Below, in pieces: positions 22,345 through 33,851 of a stretch of DNA of 64,000 nucleotides. This stretch comes from Stenopsyche tienmushanensis. Taxonomy: Eukaryota; Arthropoda; Insecta; Trichoptera; Stenopsychidae. Numbering within the stretch: position 1 is the first letter of the stretch; every line of letters starts with the position of its first letter. Under the pieces are notes generated by a model. That model searched no databases, was not told where the DNA came from, and saw nothing but the letters and a program-made list of their open reading frames with translations. The stretch is taken from contig WACJ01000438.1 of the NCBI GenBank assembly GCA_008973525.1, positions 62,001-126,000 on the forward strand, read 5' to 3'. Position numbers and translations under genes: made by a program.

Positions 22345-22689
22345 TTGTTGTTAAAAAATACTACTTATATATGAATAAATAGATTATTTTTACCAAAAAA
22401 CTTTATTTATGCGAGTACTATTTATTGTTGGCAAGAAAAAAAATTGTGGCTCTTTAAACACTTGAAATTTGTAAATTGTAATTTTTGGCTCTTCCGACTC
22501 AAAAGGTTGCCGACCCCTGGTGATAAAGAAACTCATTAAGCATACTTTTTTAACTTCACTTATTTATATCATATTAGTGATTATCCGGCATGCGTTGCAA
22601 TGCTACGTCTCGCATAACTAACTGCGTACACAAACAACATTTTTACTATGCTTATGTTATTCCCGCAAGTGTAAATAATAAGTTGACAA

Positions 22690-22790
22690 TGTTTTGTTAC
22701 AATTGGATGAACGGTATGGCAGCTCATTAAATACGAATAAACAAACATTTGTTTTTATATATTAAACTATGCCTATATTACTCGCGAAAT
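22690..22790 (+). repeat. dispersed repeat shared with 19640-19740
   Basis: The words GGTATGGCAGCTCATTA(A)ATACGAATAAACAAACA and TTTTTTATATATTA recur with changes at 19690-19740. A weaker relative (CAATTGGATGAACG) appears at 53940. It probably belongs to the palindrome-family element or its neighbour. Confidence 0.5.
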
Positions 22791-23890
22791 CTTTATTGTC
22801 AAATCATATCGTCAAAGAGTCTTTCAGCCATTTAGCCATCAAAGCGAATCCTTAACCAATTAAGGACTGCAGGAATTGGAGTGTCATACCGCATCGCAAG
22901 AAAATGACGTCTTAAAAGCTGTTCCTGTGCGTAATTTAACATTCAAACCCAACGAAAAATGCATTTCTTTTCGCATTTAATGCATGGGAGTTGTTATAAA
23001 AAAACTTCAAAGATGAAGAGCGAATAATTGCGGTAAAATTTGCTTTTAATTGGCTGTTATTCAATAGCGACCTGCTCCAGGATGTATCCCTATGATCGAC
23101 GGGATTGCTTGTATCATTATACGTCCGACTTTCACGAACGCTACTAAAAATATGTATATTTGTGTCAAAATTTTAATAAAAACTGGAAAAAAACAGTCGG
23201 ATTGCGATAACACAGTTTATGGCAACGGATCCCAGACGCTGCTGAGGATTTAGCGTTACATCAAAATCAATTTGTATTTACGACTTCCATCATTATTTTT
23301 TTGTAGATATTATCATGAACAAAAAATTAGTATTAAAACATGCTGAAAAAAAAGATTCTTTATGAAATTTAATTTTATACCGACGCTTTTTTTACGCGCA
23401 AGAGCAAATACAGATGTGTACGCATTTTCCTACGTCGATAGTAGAGCTTTTCCATTTGATTACCTTACGCAACATATTGTACTATTTTTTTTAAAATTCG
23501 ATAAACTAAACGTTACATCAGCCAAGATACATCCGACAGCACAAGAATTCATCTTTGGGATGAGAAAAATTGCTGAATCACTTGTTCATTGAATCATTAT
23601 TTTAGTAAATATCCTGTTGGGGTTTTCAACATTTATTTAATTTTATTTGAGCGATTATTTCATGGTTAACTGTGCATTCGGCGGTGCATGTTAGATATTG
23701 GAGATAATATTTTTTCCCATATACATCTGTAATATAATAGCCTTGTTTTGTATTTTTATTTGAATCGACTGGGTGGCAAAAAGAAAAATATTATGATTTC
23801 GTCACGTACAATTAGCTACGTTGTAAAGGACGAAATTAATGCTGTTGATTCCATAATTGATGATAAATCGAAAAACGACGCTTAAGAGAT
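22791..23890. other. AT-rich stretch, no supported gene
   Basis: The frame at 23362-23592 is open for 76 codons but unrecognised and has no flanking splice sites of note. Nothing else stands out. Confidence 0.4.
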
Positions 23891-24024
23891 CTGCAATACT
23901 ATAAATATTTATAGTACAATACATAATAACGCGTATAGATTAAAGAATATCCTGTGCTTGTATTTATCACCGAAAATGTCGCTCTAAAATATGAGGGCGT
24001 GACTACAAAGTCTGTGTGCCCAAC

Positions 24025-24043
24025 CGGTCCGCCTTTCGGACCG
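24025..24043. repeat. 19-bp palindrome, copy C
   Basis: CGGTCCGCCTTTCGGACCG; the stem is intact and one centre base differs from copies A and B. On the minus strand the open frame reads ISGPKGGPVGHTDF. Confidence 0.9.
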
Positions 24044-24261
24044 CTGATACGAAGAATGAGCACCTCGCCATTGGAAGTGATATGAGGAACTAGGATTTCC
24101 AATTATTAGACAAAGGAACAAAGGGAGAATCGACTCCAAATAAGGCGAAGACATTTCCATCTACATCATGGGATCATCAGTTTTTTGGGAAACGCGTTGA
24201 AAAATTTTTATTGATTAAATCAAGACAAAATGGCCGCATTTGGCTAAAAAGAAAGTGTTAT

Positions 24262-24306
24262 TTCCTCATGCACCCTATTCACCAGATTTAACCCCATCGG
24301 ATCGGA
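24262..24306 (+). pseudogene. mariner C-terminal block fragment
   Basis: The plus strand reads FPHAPYSPDLTPSDR, the PPYSPDLAPSD block of mariner. The stretch just upstream (KMAAFG...) looks like the mariner region before the second catalytic block with that block deleted. Confidence 0.8.
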
Positions 24307-24366
24307 TTTGTTAAGTCTAAGATTTGTTTTCTTTGTTAGGTCGGATACCTTTGGAACTATCTCGTA

Positions 24367-25465
24367 ACTAATAGTTTTCTTTTTTACTTTGGTGACCACA
24401 CATTTTTAAGGAGCATTTAAATGATCTACATACTTTTTTGAAATTACCTGTTTCATTTAATTCTCAATGTGTATTTGAGTTACGGCCGAAGAATGTTTCC
24501 AGGACAATAATCTTGGGATATTTTGTATTCACATCAAATCATGAAGGTATGACATGTGAATAAAATGTATATTTATAGTAAGTTTATAGCTTTAATAAAG
24601 CGTTTTTTAAATCCAAAAAATATGAACACAATGAAGAATAATTTGTACTAACCGATCGAGAAGTGTCTGTATTTGTATTCGAAATTTGCATCTATTAAAT
24701 AAAAAAAAAGCCAAAGATGCATCTTCGGCAAATAGAGACTATGCTAATTCATCTCGCGAGCCACAGTTTGAGCGACGCACGTGAGAAAGTGAGCAATTAG
24801 CGCCGTATCACGGAATTAAAAAAAATGACAAAAAATTGACCATTCCCACGAATTTATGACACATAATAAGAAGAGTGAAAAAAAACGAATTAACTAAAAC
24901 TAATTTTTACTGCGGCAAAAAATCGACTCATCCTGTGATGTTAATGCGTATTGCAGCATTTATGAAAATGAGTTCCGAAATCGCACAATTCAAGGTTTTA
25001 AAAATAAATTTAAAAAATGGTAAAATTTGATGATTTGCTAAAATTTATAGACGGCCATTTGAAAAACAGTATGGACCACTTGAAGATCGCTCAAATCAAG
25101 TGTAATTAAAATGAATGTTTCAATAAATTCGCATTATAAAACGTCGAGAGTGTCAATTAAATGAGGAACATCATAAAATTCAAGGTATTTTAAAAAACTA
25201 AAAAATTGTGAAAGAGTGTTTTTAACATGTGTTTGATTGATGCGGGGATGTGTTGATGTTCTAAGAGGAAATTTTATCTCGTATTCTCTATTTGAGTTAT
25301 ATAAAATAGTTTATTTGAAGTGCTAAAATACGATATATCGTCGATTAACAAGGACTGCGCGATCAAACAAGAGAGGGGAAGATAGCAAACAAATTTCCAT
25401 TTATCAAAATGCATCATAGCTACCAAGGGGTTAATATCAGGGAATCTCAGATTAAAAATGACATA
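24367..25465. other. AT-rich stretch, nothing recognised
   Basis: No gene, terminal repeat or transposase motif was found. Confidence 0.4.
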
Positions 25466-25570
25466 ATTTTTTTTTCGTTCCGGTTCAGTTCCAAGCATAT
25501 ATATATGGGTCAGTTACGGTTTTTTCCGGGAAAAATAACAGGTTTTCGATTCAACTCCGGGTGATTCATT
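25466..25570. mobile_element. AACCG-end hAT-like family, end fragment
   Basis: TTCGTTCCGGTTCAGTTCCA and downstream GGTTTTCGATTCAACTCCGG are the complement of the AACCG-rich edge of the family at 28923-29793 and 50490-51766. Only an edge is preserved. Confidence 0.55.
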
Positions 25571-25679
25571 TTTAATTTTTTTTAAAATGTTTTTATTTGT
25601 ATTAAGGGGGAATTCTTATCTATAATTTTGAATTGTTTTTTTAGCATATTATATAAGACTTTTAAGAATATATCCTCTA

Positions 25680-26045
25680 AATAAGTTTGCAAAATTTTAG
25701 TGATACGGTAACTTAGCCAGTCCTAGCAGAATTAGATCTTTAAACGCGTTTTTCTCAAAACTACTTTTTTCAACACGGTTGACATCATATATCAAGTTTT
25801 AATTTGTAGACTTACTTCAAATTTGATACAAATCTTTTTTATATATAATTTTCTATTGTCCCTACCAAATGTATGTTAAAATTTTATTTTAAACTATTTT
25901 TAAAAATATAAAAACTGAAAAAGTAATATAAAAAAATGAAATTTTTTAAACAGTCAGTAGGAACTATAGCAACATTTTAACTCACTAAGAAAGTATTTTA
26001 TTTTTTATTTTAGCCCTTTTTATCCTTTTTCACCCTTTACACTTT
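25680..26045 (+). repeat. repeat family Y, copy 2
   Basis: It shares TTTAAACGCGTTTTTCTC, AACACGGTTGACATCATAT, CAAGTTTTAATTTGTAGACT, TTTTCTATTGTCCCTACC and CTTTACACTTTACCAGCCTA with copy 1 at 12440-12860, in the same orientation. Confidence 0.7.
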
Positions 26046-28579
26046 ACCAGCCTATAACTTTTTTTAACTTAATTATTTTTTTAAATATTTTTTGTTAAAG
26101 GAAAGGATATTGACCTGATGCTTTTGGCTAGAAGTTTGGGAGTCTTATAGTGCATAACACTAGGAAACAAATTGAAATCACCTAAATATATAATAATTGT
26201 TTAAGATTTCAAACTGGAATTATGGTTGATAACATTATAATCTGAAATATTGATTTAATGCGATAATTAACACGATGAACATAGGGTAATGTTTCTACCT
26301 TGTTGGGTCTAAAAGGGATCGGTTTTTTAACATTTTTTTATGCGAAAGGTATTAAATATAGTATGTTAATATGTAAAATGTTGACTAGGCGATCTTTATT
26401 GAATATAAAAATATTTTTTAAAGTTTAGCAAAGTATAGTAGTGAGAATAGGAGGAGTTACGTATGTCGATGGACAAGCGATGACATTCTTCATTATGGAA
26501 GTCCTAAGTCCTGGACAGGTGACTTACAGTAAAAAAATTAAACATATTTTTAGTTTGTATAATATCATGTATAGTATAGACTATTATTAGGAAAAAATAT
26601 TAAAAAATAAAAAAAATACTGAGCGATTGAAGAAAAATATGTATTTTTACCAATTTTTTTTTGTATTTTTTTGTTTATTAATAGAAAACGTTTGAATATT
26701 TTTAAATAATTGTAGTCTATACTATGAAGATGTTTTTTATACATGTGTCTGCCAAATTTTATTAAACATACTCATCGAGAAAAATGCGTTTCTCCTCTCT
26801 TCAGCTTCCCGAAGCGCAGCTTCTCCTTATCGGCCTACAACTATGGTTCTTTCCAATACACAATAAAAAAAAAGATGTGTACCGCACCGATAAAACCGAT
26901 ATTTTCGACAAATTCATTTTTCGTTCCGGTATAAATAATAATTTTGTCGATTTTTCGTGTAGTATCAATTATTAGAGAAAAAATGGAGCGAGCAAAATAT
27001 CTCGATAAATATATCCAAAATGAACTCATTTTACAAAGCTGTCAAGTAATAGAGTTATTAGCATATTAGAAGAACGTCGATCTTTCAGCGCTCGTTATAA
27101 CCGAGTTCTACTCGTATATAATTCATTGTGGAAATCGATATTCAATTGAATAATTTATCACGTCATGTTTTTTGCTCCGAATGCTAATTATTATATTTAT
27201 TGCGGTTTTTTTTACGAAAGCTGCGAAATCCCTCAAGGTTCATCATTAGCCTACTGAAAGTCTGCAATTAATTATGGTCCCGAATACCGTAACATTGCCA
27301 TGACCTCCGCATTGAGGTAAATGTGTACCTGTGTTTTCGTAGAGTCCACTTCAAAAACAGGTTTTGTTGGTTTTTTTTCCTCATAACTATATTTATTGGC
27401 TTTTAGCTTGAAGATGACACATTCATAATTGGCTGAATGCGATACTGTCATACACATGTCGAATTTCAAAAACGAAAAGACGAAAATGGGGGAGTCTGTC
27501 AATCACCATTGAAAATTGCAACATGACCTGCCTTAAAAGCTCATGCTTTGGGTGGAATTTTTAACAGCCCAATGCGCTATTATTTTTGGCGTTAATATTA
27601 ATAAATTTTGCTAAAATATGACATCTTAATTTTCAGCATCATCATTATGGCCGATAGGGCTGATAAATTTATATTGTATAATTTATTTGCTTACGAGATA
27701 TCAATTACAGGTGTTGATTGTTATCTCGCGCGATAAATCGACGCGAATATGAATGTTTCCATTTATTTGAAAATCGGCTCGTAAATCGATCGTTTATCGA
27801 CGGTTTGGTGTTCGTCGATTTTTTAGAAATCTATTCTGTTTGAGACGATTTTGACATTTTGATGATGCGTATCGAACGGCTCCAGTAGTCAATGTTAGGA
27901 TATCTCTAACACAATTGGTCCATTTGGATCGCGTTACTAATCAGAGGTCAAATACGACGATAATGGAAGAAGATTCCCCAAATTTCGAATAAACAAGACG
28001 CTCTAATTGTATATTGAAGATTTAAACTAATATGATTTTAAAATGATGCTTCATTCGCTCATAACTTATAATGCTTCTTTTGAAATCTCGTGTTGAATTT
28101 CGCTATTTGCTCTTAAGTGTATTATTTTGCATATTGTATTTGATTATGGGTTTAGCACGGGCTGGATGTTTTTTAGGCTTTTTTTATTCAATTATTCATA
28201 TGATTTTTGCTCGTGGCAATTGAAAAAAGCAATACATTTTTAAGATAAAAGGTTGCTTAGTGGATCTAAACTATTTTTTTGAAACATGAAGTTTCATACT
28301 AATTGTTATGAAACATTTTACAAGGCATTGTCGGATTGTCAAATTTGTCGGACTATAGAGTATTGCTTTGCCGACCCCTTTTAGTCCGGATTTTTTTTGG
28401 AAAAGAGTACTTGTTATCCGAAAAAAAAATGAAAATGGTGAGATATATATAGACAGTGCAAGGTTTTATATTATTGAATTAACGTCATAAACACAATGGC
28501 TATAGCAGGTATAAAAAATAAAAACTTGTTAACTCCATTTAGAGAGAGAGACTTTACCGTATATATGTACATATTATAC
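26046..28579. other. AT-rich stretch; weak open frames only
   Basis: Overlapping frames at 26743-27029 and a minus-strand frame at 27272-27502 (ending with LNAEVMAMLRYSGP) are open but unrecognised. About 28330-28460 contains TCGGA-type strings that may be a worn left part of the pogo-like element whose right end is at 28645. Confidence 0.35.
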
Positions 28580-28645
28580 TTGTATTGAGATGTCGGACTA
28601 CAGGGGGCGCCGGATTAGATTGGGGTCGGATTACCGCAGGTCTAT
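28580..28645. mobile_element. pogo-like element, right end
   Basis: ACTACAGGGGGCGCCGGATTAG followed by GGATTACCGCAGGTCTATTA is the inverted form of the left edge of the element at 952-1669. Only this end is convincing. Confidence 0.65.
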
Positions 28646-28922
28646 TATAACATAATTTATGCATGATTATACTACATGTTTCTGAGATCATCGGTCAGTT
28701 TTATTCATCAAATATTAAAAAATGAACTTCATCTGAAGCCTATATGATCTAAAAGACTAGACTCAAAATTACATAAGAAAATTAAAAATCTACATGGGTC
28801 GCAATGATCGTTAAGGTCCATTTTTTCTAATATTTTTGGAAATTATTTGTGCATATTCCAACTGAATTAAAAACATAAATTATTTGCGAGTTGAAATATT
28901 AAGAAAGTTTAAGAATATATTT

Positions 28923-29793
28923 CAGGGCTTCGAACCGAAACTGAACCAAAAATCAATAACCAATAAAACCGTTATTTTAGCTGGAAAAAACGGTAACTGA
29001 ATCGATTCGAAAATATCGGTTTTATCGGTTCAGTACACGTCTCACGCGAAAGAGACTTTGGTTGATTTTTATGTTGACATATATTTGCGGGTACATAGGC
29101 GCTGCAGAGAAGATTTAAATGTAATCCGAGTCTGTAGTCTGTGAGACTAATGATTAGTGATCTAGGGCTAAATCAATAATTCAGATGAAATTGTTATAAA
29201 TTTAAATTGTCATGGTGGAAACATTGCAATCTTAAATCATAATGATGTATTTTGTTTTGGTTATCTCTTCCTATATATTTGCCATTTTATCGGACTGGGA
29301 CTCCCAGATTTAAATTTGTTTCGTAGTGTTGTATACTCTAAGATAGGACTCCCTAACTTCCAACCAATGAGCATCAAGTCAATGTCCTTTCGTCTATTTA
29401 GTTTATTTACAAGTACTTCCAGTTCTAATTATTATGATATTTAACAGTGCCACGCCGGTGATTCGCCGAAAACGTTTACCGTCAAAGAATACGCTATAAA
29501 AGTGACCGCTATACGAAAAGATCGCCGCAAACTAAAACGTTAATTCATAACCCTTAAACAGAAGCGGAAATAGTAAATAATATGTTAATCAACAAATCAT
29601 CAATAATTTAAAAAATGTATGTTCGACAATATTTTATACAAAATTATGCTAGAAAATAAGTCTTTAATACAAATAAAAACATTTAAATAATGAATCACCA
29701 GGAGCTGAACCGAACCGTAACCGAACCAATATAAATATTTGGAATTGAACTGAAACGAAATTCGAAATGAAATTTGAAATTGAAATGCGCTGA
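28923..29793. mobile_element. AACCG-end hAT-like element, about 0.87 kb
   Basis: It begins CAGGGCTTCGAACCGAAACT and ends in a region with CTGAACCGAACCGTAACCGA near 29703, matching the two edges of the element at 50490-51766. The interior word GGACTCCCTAACTTCC is shared with the copy at 12150. The extreme right tip is worn and no target duplication could be fixed. No transposase is present. Confidence 0.65.
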
Positions 29794-31551
29794 AAAGTCC
29801 CCATTTACCACAACTGAAAAATAAGCTTCACATGAAATATTCCATGATTCAGTATGATTTCGTATGATGCTGAATTTCAACAAGCGACTTGTTTGAGTCG
29901 CTCTTTGGATTGCCGTATATATATTTTTGATGTTCGATATCAATAGATCGGATTGTCCAAACTCTTTATAGCATATAAACTCAAATATAATTAATAATGC
30001 ATGTAATTCATGTATTAATATGCACCGTTTTGAATGTAGCACGAATCGTTTCAGGACAATACAGGTCATGATTCGATATCGGATCATGAATACGTAAATG
30101 TGAAGACTTCACAATAAGGGCTCGAAATCGACTTTTGAAGAGCGTTTTGCTGAATGGCAGGTAAGCCAATGATTGCTTGATTTTTTGTCGTCTGAAAGGC
30201 AAATTTGACTATATATGTGATCGAAAATTGCCTTTTATTATTTTGTCGTTTTTCACGACACTCTTTTTTGTCGTCGCTCAAAGTGGCGTTTTTTTTTCGG
30301 TATATTATTTTTGTACATTTTAAGACGATTTGACATTGAATAAGATGAGTTTGTTCGATTCTCCAAGTACGCACGCGAAGAAAAACGCTTAATGGTTTTT
30401 ATGGTAATTTTAAATATATACCCCATGCATATTGACTGCAAAAAATCGCCATGATTAAAGTCGCGAAAAAAATGGACGAGGCGTTATAAAATATTAATAT
30501 TTACCTTTAGTTTCAACGCGTAAATATGCTCAATTGATGATTGGGGCTTGTTTATACCCCGCTTTGTAACGAAAGGTCAACGGGATTAATTATGTAGATA
30601 AATAACCGGTATTTTAACATAAATTTTAAGGACACTTTTCCCGATTATTTTTGATTCGTGACAAACATTGCGGCCTTTTGCGATGTCATTGTCCACGGAA
30701 TTGAAGATATTACCATTGAAATTAACATCGAATCTCAAACCATGGAATTGTGTCAGTATGAATTCGATTTTTCCACAATGGTAATTTAACACATCGATGA
30801 ATAGTTCAACATTATCGTTTCATTTTGCATGAATTCTTCCAAGATTATTAGCGAAATCGTAAAAAAATGTCGATAACATTATCACCATAGAGTCGACAAC
30901 CTTATTCTGTAGTCATGCCATACCGAAAAAATTATATTAGCATGTACAGAAATTAATTAAAACCTTAAAAAGTAATTCCAATTGTATGCAATTGTATTCC
31001 AATTTTATGAAATAAAATCAACGACAATATCATGTTTTGCTCGCGTGCAATTTATATGAAACAAACAGGATTCTGATAGGATGTCTTAGCCTTGTTAATA
31101 TTACAGATAAGTGTATTAATCGTATGTTATTTGTGCTATTATGAAAAATAAAATAATTGACAATTCCGAGATCCCCAGCGACGAATGTTATTGAAATAAA
31201 ATATGATAACGTTACATCGAACTAAGATCATCTCAGAGGTCTTAAATATGAACATCAACATCGTATTTTACGTATTTCTCAATCAAATATATTTTAAATC
31301 CTTCCTATTACACAGTATATGTTGACCTGAATTTAAATCGTTGATGTGAAATTCACCCAAGCTAAATTTTGCATGACATATAGCAAAATGACTTTTATAT
31401 CAAATTTGAATTTAAATCATCAATATAAAAAGTTGGCCATGTTTTAAAACATCTATTAAAAATACGATTAATATAAGCTTAAAATTATCCTCCAAAGGGA
31501 CAAATATAATTAAATCTGGAAATCTTTTTAAATCATGCATGGAATCCAATA
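29794..31551. other. AT-rich stretch, nothing recognised
   Basis: Several overlapping minus-strand frames (29695-30441) are open, as often happens in T-rich DNA. None is recognised and no splice structure supports them. Confidence 0.35.
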
Positions 31552-31555
31552 TTAA

Positions 31556-32344
31556 CACATTCCCGTCGGAATACGCATTATGCGCGTGTTTTAGGTAATA
31601 TAGGTAGCATTTTATTTTATTTTATACGAGTACGCATCGAAATATTTCGAATAAAATAGGAAATAAATCATAAACATTAAGAGAAATTTGGAAAAAAATT
31701 ATAACTTTGATTGCTTAAATCATATTTGTTTTTATTTTTTTTTTGCATTGTTTCAATGTTTTGACTTTCTAAAATACATCCACCAAAGGATTTCCTAAAA
31801 TTCCAATTACTTGCGGAGTTATAACTATTTTAGTGACGCGGCAAATAAGTCGGTTCTAGCGGAATGAAATCTTTAAACGCGTTTTTGTCGAAACTACTTT
31901 TTACATCGCGGTTGACATGATATCTCAAGTTTTAATTAACTGACCTTCTTCAAACTGGATACGAATTTTTTCCATATAGCTCTCTATTGTTCCTACCAGT
32001 TTTATGTCAAAAATTATTTTTTAACTATTTAAAAAAAATTAAAACTGTGACAAGGCCAAAAATGACATTTTAATTAAACAGTCGCCACATTTACACTGCG
32101 TATAGTATTTCTTCTGAAGAATGAAGCGATTTGTAGTCATCGAAAATTGCAACGAAATTTATCATACAGCGATGATAGTTTGTGATTGAAATAATTGCCA
32201 AATGCAAGACATCCTTAAAATGTTATAAAAAATGTTTTTCTAAAAATTGTTTTTCTGATTTTCAATTAATTTTTTTGTGCGATTTTGGATATATTTTATA
32301 TAACTGTTTCAAAGTTATGCGATTTTTAACCCGACGGGAATGTG
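31556..32344. mobile_element. TTAA-flanked element with 14-bp perfect ends, piggyBac/Kolobok-like
   Basis: CACATTCCCGTCGG at 31556-31569 is exactly inverted as CCGACGGGAATGTG at 32331-32344, and both are bordered by TTAA (31552-31555 and 32345-32348). TTAA duplication is diagnostic of piggyBac or Kolobok. A second, end-less copy lies at 54110-54595, with matching left (TAGGAAATAAATCAT-AACA) and right (GCGATTTTGGATATATTTTA) interior. Family Y lies in the middle here and is absent from the second copy. There is no transposase. Confidence 0.85.
31766..32220 (+). repeat. repeat family Y, copy 3, inside the TTAA element
   Basis: It carries TTTAAACGCGTTTTTGTC, CGCGGTTGACATGATATC, CAAGTTTTAATTA and CTCTATTGTTCCTACCAG. 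The related TTAA element at 54110-54595 jumps straight across this interval, so Y is either an insertion here or deleted there. Boundaries are approximate. Confidence 0.65.
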
Positions 32345-32348
32345 TTAA

Positions 32349-33671
32349 TATAAGTATGCGTTCTAAATTTAAGCTTAAACATTTAGAATGATATCGAGTG
32401 GACCTGCAAATATATCGTTTTTTTTTTAATTTACCAGTCGAAATCGACAAGGATTTAAACGGGATTTGTTTGATTTATGCCTGGATCGTTAGTTGGAGAT
32501 TTGTGCAGCTTGCGATAAGAATTGGCATTAATTTCGCATGCATTTTATCGACTTTTATTTGCTGTTTGATAAAAAAAGCACAGGTAAATCGAGAAATATG
32601 AGCAAATTCAATAATATTAAAATGGCACTGTGACTATGCTTTTTCCCCATATAATTAAATAAATGGCTGTTATTTTCCTGTTAAATCTTGCATTAATGGA
32701 TCCAAATCTTGTGAAATTGACGATTTCAATATCCAAATAAGAACACAGCCCAAAGGCAATGCTAATTTGTTCTAAAATTGAAAGCATTGGGTTGTTGTTG
32801 ACTTGAGCATCGTGTCTTTGTGTTATAAATGTTTACCTGATCCTAAGCAAAGACTCTTACAAATACAAATATTTCGCATTGCTGATTAGACATTGTTTCG
32901 AATTGTTGTATTTGATTCGTCGTTTGATATTTGTGTGTTGTTTTTGGGGGGAAAAACAGAAAAGAAAGTTTCGCCAACTGGGCGAAGACAACATCAGGAT
33001 CCAGTTTTTGAATATTATACATATTTGGGATTGGCGTTTTTTCGACTTTCGTCAATATTACGCGTGTTCTGACTCGAAAACTGGTTTTGGGAATAAATTT
33101 GCCATGTACGAATCGACTGAAACCATTCGGAAAAATTAAAACATCGTTTTGAAACTGACAACACTCGAAAAATGCGTCAACACAAGAAGAATCTTGAAAC
33201 TCCGCTTGTCAAGTGCCAAATTTTTAGATCACGCATCATTGAGAATTTGAATATATGAATCCCGTCGATGAAAATTATGATTATTGAAGCGAAATGATAT
33301 CATAAACAGAAGTCTGAAATTAATATGCGTTGAAAGGCAATAACATGTTTACAGTATAGAGATCTACATTAGATAAAATGAATAAAAACCTATTTATGCA
33401 ATTTTTTAAATCGTGTTCCGACTGTCTTGCATTTATAATGCAAATTGCGTTTATTAATTTTTTTATTGGCAAAATTATAAATTATCGATGTGGAATGATA
33501 GATATAATAATTTTAAATAAATAATTGATAGCGCGTGTTCAAGCAAATAATGCACATGTGTTTAACACGCAGATCTTAGTATTAACGAGTTGATACCATT
33601 TCATAAGTTCAATTTTAGGGTCTATAAAAACATTGTGATGGCAATTTGTTGCCTTTTTTATTTAGACTTAC
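32349..33671. other. AT-rich stretch, no supported gene
   Basis: Open frames at 32398-32601 and 32879-33139 give peptides I do not recognise. Bases 33661-33671 hold the intron side of the donor for the minus-strand exon that follows. Confidence 0.35.
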
Positions 33672-33851
33672 CCAATATTTGGAAGAAGGTGTCTTCGATC
33701 CTCATCGTCGAAGACAGTAGATAGTCGGTGCCCTCCACTTCTCCCGGTATCATCACGTCGCTTCTCATTTCTCTTCGCTGGTCTTCCACAAAATTTTCAC
33801 AGGGGAATATATAACGTTCACGAATCATTCGTACTTTTACGTGTATTTCAA
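33672..33851 (-). CDS. candidate 180-bp internal coding exon, unknown protein
   Basis: The minus strand reads from a pyrimidine-rich acceptor (CATTGTTCCTAG, exon starting at 33851) to a strong donor (G at 33672, then GTAAGT). The exon is symmetric in phase (two bases, 59 codons, one base) and open throughout. It reads EIHVKVRMIRERYIFPCENF, then a stretch with VEDQRREMRSDVMIPGEVEG and DYLLSSTMRIEDTFFQILG. Codons such as GAG, GGC, ACC, GAC and ATC are clearly GC-richer than the surroundings. An alternative acceptor at 33889 would add an in-frame stop. I do not recognise the family. Among the gene-like pieces in the window this is the most convincing. Confidence 0.55.

Larger units (their letters stand above)
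20125..22519 (+). mobile_element. hAT transposon, 2,395 bp, GTF2IRD2/ZBED-like
   Basis: Perfect 16-bp inverted ends (CAGGGGTCGGCAACCT and its complement at 22504-22519) are flanked by a perfect 8-bp duplication, GTGATAAA, at 20117-20124 and 22520-22527. Subterminal GCGGCTCTTT/GTGGCTCTTT repeats follow. The 8-bp duplication and CAG ends define the hAT superfamily. The plus strand carries one transposase gene spanning most of the element, interrupted by stops and by a nested 200-bp MITE. The identical duplication suggests an insertion younger than most others here, although the gene is dead. Confidence 0.95.
23891..24366 (+). mobile_element. palindrome-family mariner-type element, copy C
   Basis: It contains the palindrome (24025-24043), then a mariner transposase C-terminal piece on the plus strand (24262-24306), then the family's right end TAGGTCGGATACCTTTGGAAC followed by ATCTCGTAA at 24337-24366. 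This order links the palindrome family directly to mariner. The left boundary is approximate. Confidence 0.65.

Noticed and set aside
27272..27502. Minus-strand frame ending ...LNAEVMAMLRYSGP
   Set aside because: The tail looks protein-like but no acceptor was found at a sensible place, and there is no family match. It was too weak to call as a gene.
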